In this document: positions 24,053-36,300 of the stretch, piece by piece
Position numbering within the stretch: the first letter of the stretch is position 1
How the letters are laid out: every line of letters starts with the position of its first letter
NCBI GenBank assembly: GCA_013399015.1
Contig: VWZX01006239.1
Location: forward strand, 438,157 to 502,156
Direction: 5' to 3'
Source of the DNA: Galbula dea
Taxonomy: Eukaryota; Chordata; Aves; Piciformes; Galbulidae
DNA: 64,000 nucleotides
The notes under the pieces: generated by a model
Told to the model about the DNA's origin: nothing
Seen by the model: only the letters and a program-made list of their open reading frames with translations
Databases searched by the model: none
Translations under genes and position numbers: made by a program

Positions 24053-25604
24053 ACCTCAATTCACCTCCACGTGCTTTACATGTGGGATATCTCATTCTTA
24101 CTGTTTTTAAAATGGTGACCCTTTTTTTTCCTCTCTTTGATAATTCTCAAGCCATGTCTGTAGTAATTTCTCATAAAGTAGCAAGTGATTACAAGGGGTG
24201 GATGTTTCTATAGCTGCTTTGTTTGACATGTCTGCAATATATGGTCAGTCTCCTGAAGACAATTAAGGGCATCAGAGGGAGTCTCTTGTCTACTGCTAAC
24301 ATGGTCTAATAAATGTTCCTGTCAAAAGTATCAGCAATATCAGATAGACCAGGAAGTATGCAACCACTTCTGCATTTCATTTCTATTGCATGGAGCTTCC
24401 ACAATGTACTAGGCAAAGTCCATTACATCTGTTTTAAGCATTCTAAACACAGAAGGACTTTATAGGACATAGAACAAAAGAAATATGGTTTCTTCATCTT
24501 TGAATATGGATGTTATTTTTATATGTCAAGCTTTATTGATGTGGTTTGGATTTTTTATTTACAGGTAATCCTAGGGTGAAGTCAGAAAATTAGGTTTTAG
24601 ATTCTTTAGTGCAATTAAATACTGGCAACATTGTTTAGCTTTTGCATAGAAAGGAGTGTTTTATATGTTGTTCTGTGCTGTTTTATGTTTAAGTGAACTC
24701 TCCATTGCTAGCCAGAAAATGCAAATCTGTTTGCACCATGAGTTCTATGGAAATTAATTGCCTTCATGATAGTTAATGTAAGATAGTGTTAGATTTAGTT
24801 TGTTTTTTGAGAGCTGTATACTTTCAGCAAGTTGCTTTGGAGATTTCAAAAAGGATCTTTAGCTCAAAAGAAAATATTTTTTATTTGGAAAGTGAGGGAC
24901 TGTAAGACTCCATGGTCAGTTCTGTGTTAGCCATTCTTTTGTTTAGGTATTTTGCAGCAGAGGAGCTACACTAACTCGGGTTGTAGGTATAGGATTATTT
25001 ATAGAGCCTCTTGCTGTAATACACTGGAAGAGTATCAGAAGTCTAGCATAAATTGTTCTCTCCCAGACTGTCCCCAGCATATTTTCTAATGTCCATCCCA
25101 ATACTCTGTACCATCAGGACTGGGCATTTAAAGCAGACATACCATGGTGCCAGCAAATGTTTTTCTAGGCTGAAAGCCAAACCTCCAGCATCACTTGCAG
25201 GCACCACAGGGCCTTATGTGGTGAATGCATTCAGCATGCTCATGGCAGTTCTCCACAGACAGTGTACAAGTTAGTTATGAAGCAACTGTGTGTGTCCAAG
25301 AAAGGCTGAAAAGTGGCAAGAGGGAGAACATAACTCTCTTACAGCTGCTGTAGGCATCTGTCTTTCAGCACATTACATATGTTGAGAAAGTAAGATTTAA
25401 AATAAGATTTCAAACTCTTAGGAAGATTTGCCACCATTGTTCTTGAGTGGGCTGATTTTAATACTATGAAAGATTGCAAATGGTTAATATTGTCTGGGGC
25501 CAATGGGCATAACTGTGTATGAAGAAAGCAGTGAGAGGGAGGAAGGAGGAATGATTACTAATATGAGAACATATTTTCAAAGTCTTTTTTCTGTGTGACT
25601 GCAG

Positions 25605-25728
25605 GTATACAGCAAAACATGGAAGCTCATCTCAGTATAATCACCAGGGACCTTCTGCTCAAGTGGTAAAGCAAGTTAGTCCTCAGAATTCTTTTAACAA
25701 GGCAGTACAAGAACCTACTATAGTTTAG
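25605..25728 (+). CDS. Terminal coding exon of the spliced gene
   Basis: Acceptor tttttctgtgtgactgcag is followed by 40 codons and TAG at 25726-25728. The first base completes Gly with the two bases from the previous exon. The product reads YTAKHGSSSQYNHQGPSAQ, then VVKQVSPQNSFNKAVQEP, ending TIV. It is polar, with no membrane segment or signal. A GTAAAG within the exon (near 25666) could act as a donor after GTG, in which case coding would continue elsewhere. I prefer read-through because the sequence up to the stop still looks like protein. No AATAAA was found close downstream (the nearest is AATAAG near 25830), so the transcript end is undefined. Confidence 0.65.
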
Positions 25729-28493
25729 AAAGTGTCAATGCTTTTTACCTGCATAACTGAGAGCCTCAGTATCTGACAGTGAGGAGGAAGGAAATGTGTG
25801 AAGATGTGTGGATACTTTAAACATGGAACAAAAATAAGATAACATAAAAGTGAATTTTTGTGGTAGTCCTCATCATGTTATTCTCATATTTATGACTTAC
25901 TAGCTTTGACAGTTAAAACCATACTAAAACCAAGCAGAGTTGCTGGTCAAAGACTTAAAAGTCAAAACTTCCCTGTACTTGCTTTGCTAACTTGCCTTGC
26001 TAACTTTGCCTTGCTAACTGTGGCTGAAAATTACTCTGTAGCTGTTCCATGCAAACATTTTGTTTATGTGTATATACATACACACACCCACAGACGGGCA
26101 CACATGTGTAAATATATTATTAATGAAGAAATCATTACCAAGCAGCAGCCTTTGTCACCAGCTGCCCTGAGTGTACCTTACAAAGATGGGGAAATATCAC
26201 AGAGAGAGATTTTAAACTTTGCCTGTGCTGGATCTGTGTGTAGTAGTGAATGTAAGGACTTGGGTTAGGTTCCCTGTTCTTGAAGCTAATTAAGACTGTG
26301 TGGCTTGCATCCAAGCTTAAATTCTTTTATGTTTACACTGAAAACAGTTAAATAGGGACAATGGAGGGCCAGTACTTAAGCTTTTGTCTCAGCACTGTTT
26401 TATTTTTTGATGTTGATGTAGACAACATGAGGAAGTTGCATCCTTGAGGAAGAGAAGGCTAAATGTGAATTTGTGGGTCAGGGAGTTCTACTTTACTCCA
26501 GGGGCCAAAATAATCCAAAGAGGTTTTTTCTGATTTGGACAGACTGACATCTTGCTCAGACATTTCTGTCCTGAGGTCTCTGTTGTTACCCAAATCATCT
26601 ATATTCCTGCTCTGCTACCTCTCCTGCTTGCTTTTCTCTAGGCTTCTGAAGTACACTCTTAAACTTGTGCACACATTTGTAAGACATCGCTTTCCCATAG
26701 CCACTTAAGGACTTTCTGTGAAGGAGTTTAAAATGCACCAATGGTGAAAGGCCTTTTCAAGAGCAGACTGAATACACATGGGAGATACTAAAAAGTAGGG
26801 AACATAAACCACAGAGCCAGAAGACAGCAAATCTGCAGGAAGAATGAAGATACAGCCTCCTAGGGAATGTGGGATGACAGCTAAGCAAGACAAGCACTGA
26901 CACTAAGTTACACCATTTCTCCTAACAAGATTGTAGCGGATTGTTTAATCCTAAAGTGGAGCAGAAATTCCTTAAATGCCTGACCTAACACAGAAACTAT
27001 GTAATTTCTAGCTTTCTGTATTTTCATCATGCACAAAAGACTGATACCAGATTTTTTTAAAGAGGTTTTTCATCTAACCAGCTTCTATGTATGCATTAAA
27101 TTACAATTTACATGTACATGCACAAAATGAAAGCATATATATAGGTACAGGAAGAAGGCAGCTTGCCTTTTGTGCTTTTCCATTTTGGAGCAATGCATGT
27201 ATACAAGTCAGTGAATATTTGAGATGAAAATATTGTCTCTTTTGCAAATTTGGTTTATTGAATAATTATATACCATATAAAAATGTTTTCAGATTTATGA
27301 CTGTTTGTAAAGGTTATGTTGCTATATGCTTGAGAAGAATTCCAGTGAAACCTTTCAGAGCCCCAGCTCTGCAGTGCAGAGAAAGTGATCAGACTTTGGG
27401 TAAGAATGTAGAAACTGTCTTTGTGCAATGCAATGCAGTATCACGAGCTGTATCTTGAACAGAAACTTAAATTCCATTCAAACTAACAGATGAAAACTGA
27501 TTACATTTTAAACTAGCAGTGGTCTGAGAACATTGACTGCAAAACCAGATGCCATCACTTGAGTAAGTTCAGTTTGGTTGCTTTATGTATAAAAATATTT
27601 TACACATGCTGTGATTAAAGCACAATAATCTAAGGAGATGGGAGCTGCATTTAAAAGGGGTCAGGTTCTTAGCTGGATAACTCAGCACAGTTTTGTCTAA
27701 CTTTACAGGCTTGTTAAGAGCCAGACTCTCAACAACTAATGAGTGAATTCTCTGTGTTAGAAATTCTCTAGATAAATCAATTAATTTTTTTTTAAAGGAA
27801 AGGATAATTTATACTTCTACATACTGCTAGATCAAGCAGAGAATACTCATTAAAAAATAAAGAGTGGAGAGGATAGGATAGGTATTTTTTAAAGTCAGTT
27901 TCTCTAAAAATTTGAACTTCTCTAAATTTTGAACAAAGAGCAACAAGTTCTTGGAATTAAAAAGCAAAAGGGAGGGAAATGTTTTTATCCAAATCATAAA
28001 GAAGTCCTTCATTTTGCTGAAAATACATGAATTGAAACATCAAAAAGCATGTTTTCAAAACTGGTTTTCCAATTAAGAACTTCTTATGTTTTTAACAACT
28101 CTATGTTTTGATCCTAAAATTATAATATAGCATTCTTTAAAACTTCAAGGAGGAAAAATTATCAGGTATTGAAACAGAAGAACTTGAAAAAGTTACAATT
28201 AAAAAATAGGTATGTGGCATATTCCTGTTTTACTGGCTGCAATCACATTGCTTTTGGTTGTAAAGACAAAAGGAGTTTCTTACCATCATGTCAATCTTAG
28301 CAATATTACCTCTGGATTTAATCTGAACCCTTCTAGATTCATGTGATTTATGGTATGCTGAACTGGTTATAGCCATTTTAGTTTTTTTTACTCTTCCACA
28401 CTGTCCTGAAGAGAAATAAAACACATCCCGAATCCCCTCTAGAATATCCTTTCACTTGATACTGTGGCATGTGATACAAAGTACACAAGTGAC
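25729..28493. other. 3' flank of the gene, non-coding
   Basis: AT-rich. A 120-codon frame at 25906-26268 has no coding character and spans a CA/TA simple run. TTGCTAAC occurs three times at 25984-26018. No other gene or element was recognised. Confidence 0.5.
25984..26018. repeat. Three copies of TTGCTAAC in 35 bp
   Basis: Copies at 25984-25991, 25997-26004 and 26011-26018 with 13-14 bp spacing, probably a small slippage product. Confidence 0.7.
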
Positions 28494-28680
28494 AGAGCAT
28501 TGGAACAAACAGACCAGAGAGGCTGTGGAGTCTCCTATGGAGAGATTCAAAACCCGTCTGGACGCGCTTCTGTGTGACCTGGTCTAGGGAATCCTGCTGT
28601 GGCAGGGGGGTTGGACTAGATGATCTTTCGAGGTCCCTTCCAACTCCTAACATTCTGTGATTCTGTGTGATTCTGTGAAA
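28494..28680 (+). mobile_element. CR1 LINE, short young 3' copy
   Basis: Encodes the last ORF2 residues (EHWNKQTREAVESP, later LDALLCDLV then TAG), the 3'UTR and the tail attctgtgattctgtgtgat. About 86 nt around the stop codon and 3'UTR match the reverse complement of the CR1 at 33329-34238 without difference, so both are the same, recently active subfamily. Confidence 0.95.
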
Positions 28681-31600
28681 GAGAGTTGCTACTAAAAAAA
28701 TCTCAGTTTTGCCTCCAGTTGGAAACAAGTGAACAAATATTTTAGTTAATGGGACAACTTCTGCTTTCCATCTGCTACATGCCTTGCTGACTTGTAGATG
28801 TTGTTCCTCTCTACCTGGTGTTCATAAAGCAGTCAAATTTCAAGTCACTAAAATTCATTTGTGGATATGTTCCTTTGAGTTATGGCATCGACACATAAAT
28901 GAACAGGAACAGAGTTGGCTTCCGGTGTGTAGTAAAACCACAGAAAAACAATGCTGCCGTGAGAGAAATGGTTTTCTGGGTAGAATTTACTTGGTTTTCC
29001 TTCTGCAGTATTCTAAAGGCTTCAGAAAGCAGAGTCTTCTAAAGCAGCACATTTACACCATGCAGAAAGTCCCTACATTGGCAGCTTGTTGCACAGAATT
29101 TCTCTTTGTAACCTGCAGGCTTTGGGAGTTAAATGATTTGAAGTTGTTTTGTGTGAAGTAGGTAGCATAGTGGCTGTGCTTTTAATGTGATCTCTTCAAT
29201 GTAGAGAGTAAACAAACATGCCTTAAACTGTTCTGTTTCTTTCTTAATATCTCTAAACAATATTTATATATTTTTGTACACAGAGCTACTAAACCCCTTC
29301 AAATACATTTTTACATGATGTTGAATGGATTGATCAAAAAGATCATTTTGACATGGAAAAAGAGGCAAGAATAGAGCAATTATCATAACTTCAGCTAAAG
29401 TTCATATTTTTTCAGACTAGATGATTTTCCCTCTTGCTCCTTTCAAAAATATGCATTTAAAAAAAATTGGTTTCCTTTGGTTTGTTTGTTGTTTTATTCC
29501 TAATGCTTCTTAGCTGCCATCTAGTAAAGGTCATAGAAATATTAATGTACTTCCAAAGCAAAAGGACCAAAAAGCTTTGCTTTCAACATAGCTTAGAGGA
29601 TGGGGATGCAAATTGCAAAAAATCAGTGGCCTGTATCTTCTCACAGAATTATTTAGTTATGAATATACCAAGTGAAAAAGAAATGTCTGTTAGGTAAACA
29701 GTACACATAAACAACTTCATGGTAGGAAAATAATATGATATAAGAGGCTGTGGTGATTCTAGCCTGAAATTTTGAAAATTACTGGAGAAAATAAGGTAGT
29801 TACAGAGGAGACAGACACAAAAAGCATATAGTAACTGGAAACTCAGTTTTGTTTCACTGTAGATGGAAGCATTTTTTAGGTAATAAAGTACAATCAAAAA
29901 ATGAAAAAAAAAACCAACACATTGACCATGTTGAGAATTTGTGATGCTTTCAAAAATTGAGAGATAAAGTATGATTTCCTTGGAAAAGTTTGGCAGAGCA
30001 GAGGAGAAAACAAAGTTTAATTGGGCTGTTTCTCTCCACTGCTGGCTAAAAGCTCCCTGTTTTAGGCTTCAGCAACTCTTGGCCTCTTCTGTCTTTTCTA
30101 TCCCCCCAGCAATGCAGGACTCGAGAGGTTTGGCTTACACTTTAGAACACAACTCTGTGTTTTCCCTAGTGTGTGGGAATACAAAGCATTATTGCCAAGT
30201 GTGTATGAAAATTGCTCCTAAAATATTGACCTGTCTTGTGCTGAGGCAGGACAGCTGCTTGTCATCTCATCCTTGGTCCGTTTGTACTTAGATACACAAT
30301 TGCTGGCTTTGTAGTAAAGAGTGAGGATTCTTCTTCCCTTGCAAATACTGTTGTGTGACATTTAATGATGGTAAGGAGTCAGGACTGCTCTTCATATCTT
30401 CTCTGAAAAATAGCAGCTCTGACATCAGCCTGAAGAAATGTCTCAGTCCACCCAAATCATCCCCTTATTTACTAAATTTGATGTGCATTGGAGGTTTTTC
30501 AGAGAAATAGGAATCAGGATTTAGTGTAATTGCTTGTGGGACCAGACAAAGCCATTGCTGCTACTATGTGCTTGTTACATAGTCTAGTCAAAAGTGTATG
30601 TAGTAAGTTTATGGCATATATATATATATAGAGGCACTAAAAGTCAAAGGCCTTTAGGTGCTTACCTTCCACTGGCTGGTGGTTTTGCTTGCCTGGAGCA
30701 CCACTAACTTAGCAGCTGGGTAAATCAGAGCACTGTAAATAGTCTTCCTTTTACCATGGCTTATAGTGCAAGCCTCTGCCAGTGTCCTATCTCTGCTGCC
30801 ATTGAAAACACAATAACCAGTTTCCACCTTTAGATAAAACTCATTGTATTGCTGCTTGTTGCTTCTCTGCATGAAACAAATGTGCATGTGTAAATTATAA
30901 GTACACTCATTAGTTTAGGATTTTGCCATTAATTTCTTCATCATTCTCACAACTGGAATACAAAATGAAATTTCCAGGACTTCCTATTAAAGATCTAAGC
31001 CACACAAGTAGCAGTATGAAGGAATTTAATGGAACTATTCACGTGAATAAAATGACTTTGTGCAGATTCCCTCATTTTTGACGTGGCCCTTTGATTCAGG
31101 AAATCACCCCAATACAACAAAGTACTTACAAACTTGAGCATATGCATGATTCTGGCTTTCAATTTTAGAACAGCAAGCACCTTGTTGAATCTCGTGGTGG
31201 AAACCTTCTCAATTATATGATTACCACTAAAATACCTATAGATCACTCAATCAACACCACGTAAACTAGTTAACTGTTTCATTGCTGGCAGGAAGTCTAA
31301 CAATATTCAAATATTGTAGTTATTCAGTAAATCAAGGATGTATCTGTTACATCCAGGCATTTCCTTCAACAAGAACCTTTGAGTATTCAGAGAGTCCACT
31401 ACTTTTTGTTAAAAAAAAATAAATATTCTTACACTTTATCCTTGACAACTAAGTTTCTTTCAGGACCCCTATGCTTTTTGAAGAAGGAATGTCCAATGTA
31501 TTCTGCACAGTGTAAAAGTAAAATTGTCAGCTGATAAGATTATTTGCAGCTTTCCATAATGTTCAGTTCATCATTGACTGCCATACAATTCAAGCTAAGA

Positions 31601-33094
31601 CAGGAAAGAAGTCCAGTCCAGTTAAGTAAGCACAGACCTGAGAGTTAGGGCTTTCCAGTTTACCTACATCATGCTCTCAGTTCTCTTAAACTTCATCTCC
31701 TCCACACACACATTCTTTTAGTATGGGGATATGAACACCTTTCTTTGCAAAGAAAATCAAGGAGGAAAAGAGAGAGACTGAATGTAAGTGCTCTTACTAT
31801 TATTCTGTATTGAAATTAACATGTGAGCTGATTTCTTTCCCTGTAGGCTCCACATTGCTTATGCTTTTTCTATTTGTCTAATTCCAGTCCTAAACTGAAT
31901 AGCTGTAGTGTGAAATCTCACAGAACTTCCCAGACTCATTTCCATATTTTTTTTGCTGACAGCCTTGTGTGGGACAATTAAATAATTTGGATAAGCAGTC
32001 ACCCCAATCAAAATATTTTCCAGTTAATTAGCAGATCAGATATCAGTGAAAAAAGCATATAATTTTATTAGCCACCATCAGTTTGAGACAGTAAATATGC
32101 TAGTGTGTACACATCTCAAATAATGACACAGTCAGCAGGCTGTAAATCAAAATAATTTAGACTTAAAATAATTAGAGAATAAAGGAGAAATGACTAGAAT
32201 GATTGAAGATTTCATAGAAGGCAAGTCACATCACAAATCTGATTAAAAAGAAAAGAAGTCTTAATGACAACCTTGCTAAAGCTGCCTAAATGCAAGGTAA
32301 CTCAAACTCCAGTGACTTCAGTGCTATGTAGATCAGGCTGAGGCTTTCTAATGGCTAGAGATTAGGTATGTGGAGGCCAATATATGCCTAAAAGAGAAGA
32401 CAAGTGAAATCTAACTACTCAAATGAAAAACTGTATACACAATATACATCAAGCTGCACAACTGCCAGTGCAGTTTAAGTTAATCCTTTGGCCTGGAAGT
32501 TCTCTACACACTGAGGCTGTGTCCACAGTGGTGAATTAAAACACATCAAGGGCCACGTGATGGCACTTGGGCCAAGCAACAGCCAATATCCATACTCTTA
32601 ATAAGACTCCAAAACAAAGACACCACAAGAACTGGTAACCCCTGCCAATTTCTAACTTTATGTCTGAGATGTTTTTGGTTGGGTGGACAAGAATGCTATT
32701 CAGCATGAACCAAAAATATGCCAGACACCATGCTGAAAATCTAAGAGTATAACTGGTCCAGTTGTGCCACCAGGAACAGTCCCCAGTGGTGTTTAACTTG
32801 CTCACATAGATACAGCTGCAGAAATTTGCTTCAGAGCTTGCACAGCATGACCTGACACAGTGCATACATAAGTCAGATCAAGTTCTGGAAACCAACAATA
32901 ACAATAAAGAAACAGCTTTCCCAAGCAGCCTGTCCCCTGGAAACTAGAATATGTCCTTGGGTAAGATTCATAACTGCAACAGGAATAAGAAGGCCATAAG
33001 CCTCAGAAAAGATTTGTGGAGTCACAGCAAACTGTAGTTTGGTCTGGACCTCTGGAAATATATACAAACCTGTTCAAAATGAGGCCAACAGTAA
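28681..33094. other. Non-coding intergenic stretch
   Basis: AT-rich. It contains a (TA)n run at about 30617-30631 and a 125-codon chance frame at 28784-29161 without splice or coding support. No repeat family was recognised. Confidence 0.5.
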
Positions 33095-33328
33095 AGGCAA
33101 AGCATGTTGTTCAGGGCCTTGCCCAGCTGGATTATGAAAAATCCCAAAGAATGGAGACTGCACAACTTCTCTGGGCAACACATTCCAGCACTTCCTAACT
33201 CTTCCTGTGGGCACCTTTTCCTCGTTCTGTCTTTGTTACAGTTTGTGACCATTGCCTCATGTCATTTGGCATTACTCCTCACAGAAACATCTGCCTCTGT
33301 CTCTTCTGCAGCCTTTCTTCAGTTAGTT
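33095..33328 (-). mobile_element. Older CR1 LINE, 3' segment, interrupted by a younger CR1
   Basis: The + strand shows degraded antisense CR1 blocks: ggccttgcccagctggatta, acaacttctctgggcaacac, then tgaccattgcctcatgtcat. It stops where the younger element begins, and older CR1 sequence resumes on the far side at about 34262, so one old insertion has been split. Divergence is clearly higher than in the inserted copy. Confidence 0.7.
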
Positions 33329-34240
33329 GAATCACAGAATCACAGAATATTAGGAGTTGGAAGGGACCTCGAAAGATCATCTAGTCCAACCCCCCTGCCA
33401 CAGCAGGATTCCCTAGACCAGGTCACACAGAAGCGCATCCAGATGGGTTTTGAATATCTCCATAGAAGGAGACTCCCCAGCCTCTCTGGGCAGTCTGTGC
33501 CAGTGCTCTGGCACCCTCACCATGAAAAAATTTCTACATGTATTCACACGGAATCTCCTATGCTTCAGCTTACAGCCATTGCCTCTTGTCCTGTCATTGG
33601 GCTTCACTGAGAAGAGCCTGACCCCATCGTCCCAACACACACCCTTAACAAATTTAAAAGCAGAGATGAGGTCACCCCTTAGCCTCCTCCTCTCCAAGCT
33701 AAAGAGACCCAGCTCCCTCAGCCTTTCCTCATGAGGAAGATGTTCCAGCCCCTTCATCATCTTTGTGGCTCTGCGCTGGACTCTTTCCAGCAGTTCCCTA
33801 TCCTTCTTAAACTGAGAGGCCCAGAACTGGACACAATATTCCAGATGTGGCCTCACCAGGGTAAAGTAAAGAGGAAGAAGAACCTCTCTTGACCTACTAA
33901 CCACACCCCTTCTAATACACCCCAGAATCCCATTAGCCCTCCTGGCCACAAGATCACACTGCTGCCTCATGGTCATCCTTCCATCCACCAGGACCCCCAG
34001 ATCCCTTTCCCCTTCACTGTTCTTCAACAGCTCAGCCCCCAACCTATACTCATACATAGGGTTCGCCTTTCCCAGGTGCAAGACTCGACACTTGGCCTTA
34101 TTGAATCTCATTAAATTCCTCCCTGCCCAACTCTCCAGCCTGTCTAAGTCATGCTGAATGGCAGCACAACCTTCCAGCGTGTCAGCCACTCCACCCAGTT
34201 TAAAGTCATCAGCAAACTTGCTGAGAGCACACTGCACTTA
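33329..34240 (-). mobile_element. Young CR1 LINE, 0.9 kb, open reverse-transcriptase C-terminus
   Basis: The + strand opens with the antisense tail gaatcacagaatcacagaat and the block gttggaagggacctcgaaag. On the minus strand an uninterrupted 274-codon frame (34237 down to 33413) carries the end of the reverse transcriptase, with the catalytic FADD box at about residues 8-11. A MRFNKAKCRVLHLGKANP block and the CR1 C-terminal domain (SRSREVLLPLYF, later RELGLFSLERRRLRGDLISA) follow, ending LDALLCDLV. Full ORF2 is much longer, so it is 5'-truncated and not autonomous. The unbroken frame and identity to the 28.5-kb copy point to youth. It is inserted in an older CR1. Confidence 0.96.
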
Positions 34241-34400
34241 CACCCTCCTATCTCACTCCTTTTTGTCAGACTGAAGTAACTTAGTTCCTTAGTCCTTAGA
34301 TGGTGTGCTCCAACCCCACAACCATCTTCATGGCCTTACTCTGGACACTCTCCAGTTTGTCAGTAGTAACCTCCCTCATGTCCAAGCAGTTCCTGGTTTA
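34241..34400 (-). mobile_element. Older CR1 LINE, upstream segment of the split copy
   Basis: The antisense block ggtgtgctccaaccccacaa followed by ccatcttcatggccttactc and tggacactctccag is a diverged version of CR1 (ggtgctccagcccctc...atcatctttgtggccctcctctggac). With 33095-33328 it forms one old element. The first about 20 bp next to the younger element cannot be assigned. Confidence 0.65.
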
Positions 34401-35212
34401 ATCAGCCTTGTTGAATCCTCTAAGCCAAGAGACTACTAAACTTCCACACACATAAAGAGGGTGTGGGAAAGAGGAACAAAAGAAGGGAAAGTAGCTTCCT
34501 GAGGTTGTTTTTGATTAGGAAGTCTCTTGTGGACTTTTTATTGTTGTAAAGGCTATACCTCTCAGTAAACAATAGGGTTTTATACAGACACAGTAAATGT
34601 GCTACTATATGTGTGCATATGTGTGTGTGTGCATATATAAATGTTTCTCTGTGTGTTTATTTATATGGATACATATGCATACATCTCTCACTGACAGGGT
34701 TAAAGTGGCAACACACCAAGGTTTTAAGACAGACTAGCTGCAGGTTGTCACCTGTGCCTGCAGTTCCAACCTCTCCTTCGTCACTCTTTCCCACATTCCC
34801 TTTATCTATATTAGGGATGTGATTTCCCCTATAAGATGGGAGTAGCTCAGAATTTGACCCTGCACTTTTAAGGTGCTTACCCTCTATTTTCTGGTTTGGC
34901 CCCAAGTGACTGCTCATTATAAGAGAACTTATTTACATATTCATTTTTACACTGTCCCAGGAACAATACATTACCTTGCAACCCTAAAGCCCTCTATCAT
35001 GAAGCAGTTCTGTAGCATGGGTGCTATTTTTCAGTCCAGGACAGGGTACCAACTGACTCGTGGCAACTAACCTGCTTCTGTGCACCACTCACTGGCAGTG
35101 TGCTATGAATTTCCTTTGTATCAGTTACTTGTCACTCCAATTTACCTTTCAAGTGTGCTAATGAAATGCAGTGTTACGGTTCAGCTGTGCTAAAAAAAAA
35201 ATTTAAAAAAAA
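34401..35212. other. Non-coding, with TG-rich microsatellite
   Basis: A (TG)n/(TA)n-like run lies near 34605-34680, and an A-rich run at about 35189-35214 directly precedes the next CR1. No gene was seen. Confidence 0.5.
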
Positions 35213-35716
35213 AGCAGTTTTGGGCACCACAGTACAAGAAGGACATGAGGTTGTTGGGCAGTGTCCAGAGGAGGGCCACAAGGATGGCGAAGGGAATGGA
35301 GGGGAAGTCTTATGTGGAAAATCTGAAAGCACTTGGTCTGTTCAGCCTGGAGAAAAGGAGGCTGAGGGGAGACCTCATAGCTGTTTATAACTTCCTCACC
35401 AGAGAGGGAGGGGTGAGTGCTGACCTCTTCTCTCTGGTGGCTAGCGACAGAACCCGGGGGAACAGCATGAAGCTGTGCCAGAGGAGATTTAGATTGAATA
35501 TTCGTGGGAGCTTCTTTGCCCAGAGGGTGGTGGAGCATTGGAACATGCTCCCCAGGGAGGCTGTCATGGCCCCTACTCTCATGGAATTTAAGAAGCAGTT
35601 CTACAAGGCACTTAGGCACATGGTGTGACTATGGAGTTGCCCTGTGCCTAAACAGGAGTTGGACTAGATGATCCTAATGGGTCCCTTCCAACTCTGGCTA
35701 TTCTGTGATTCTGTGA
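35213..35716 (+). mobile_element. CR1 LINE, 0.5-kb 3' part, distinct subfamily
   Basis: Starts in ORF2 (tgggcaccacagtacaagaa) and is open for 127 codons from ATG 35245 to TGA 35626. Its blocks are LGLFSLEKRRLRGDLIAVYN, DRTRGNSMKLCQRRFRL and an ending ALRHMV. It finishes with the tail ctattctgtgattctgtg. The C-terminus and 3'UTR differ from the 28.5/33.3-kb subfamily and from the ATTCTATG-tailed copy at 23.4 kb, so it is a separate CR1 lineage. Confidence 0.95.
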
Positions 35717-36059
35717 AAACACAGCACTCCCACCTCAATTCCGGAGTACTGAATAGCAGAGAAAAAGAATCCAATATGACAGTCTCCAATCATATCTGTA
35801 AAACTTTCCCAGGAAAGAAATCCTGTCAACTTTCAGAAGTTCCTCATCTCTCCAGACATTTCAGTGAGAGCTGTGTTTTTGTGTATAATAAATTGCTTCT
35901 AGTTGGCTGAAAATCATTTTTTAGCTCTTATCTCTGTGATCGGTTACCTCTGCTGTTCTTTAATGGCCTTCACCTCATTATGCAACTAGTCATTAAAAGC
36001 TTAGTATCCACTACAATGGTAGCTTGTGTAAAGTGATCTATGAGAGCTTTCTATAGGCT

Positions 36060-36300
36060 CACCAGCCGCAGCCTTAATTTTGCTCATTCGTCTTAATTTT
36101 TTGTAATCATTTTTTGTAAAAAGGGTATAATGTCAGGCATGCTTCCCTGCTACTGACAGATCCAATCTAGCAGATAATTACCATAAGGAAATTGATGCTT
36201 TAGTGTGCAGGGGAGAATTTAATTTACTCAGACATCCTACAGTACAATGCATTCCAAAAGATATGAGGATTTAAGTTTTAAGAAATTAAATTTCCCTATT
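36060..36300. promoter_or_regulatory. Candidate conserved non-coding element
   Basis: Dense TAATT/ATAATTA-like motifs (ttgtaatcattttttg; agcagataattaccataagg) in repeat-free AT-rich sequence without simple-repeat character. This is the look of vertebrate conserved enhancers, but conservation cannot be tested here. Confidence 0.25.

Larger units (their letters stand above)
21375..25604 (+). other. Intron (phase 2) containing a sense CR1
   Basis: 4.2 kb between the exons at 21267 and 25605. It contains the CR1 at 23425-24052. The rest is AT-rich with no other element recognised. It ends with a pyrimidine-rich acceptor (agtcttttttctgtgtgactgcag). Confidence 0.55.

Noticed and set aside
25906..26268. 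120-codon + strand frame downstream of the gene
   Set aside because: Includes a CA/TA simple run and small repeats, and has no plausible link to the upstream exon.
28784..29161. 125-codon + strand frame
   Set aside because: No coding-like composition, splice context or recognisable motif. Consistent with chance.
33104..33610. 168-codon + strand frame
   Set aside because: Antisense reading of the two nested CR1 elements.
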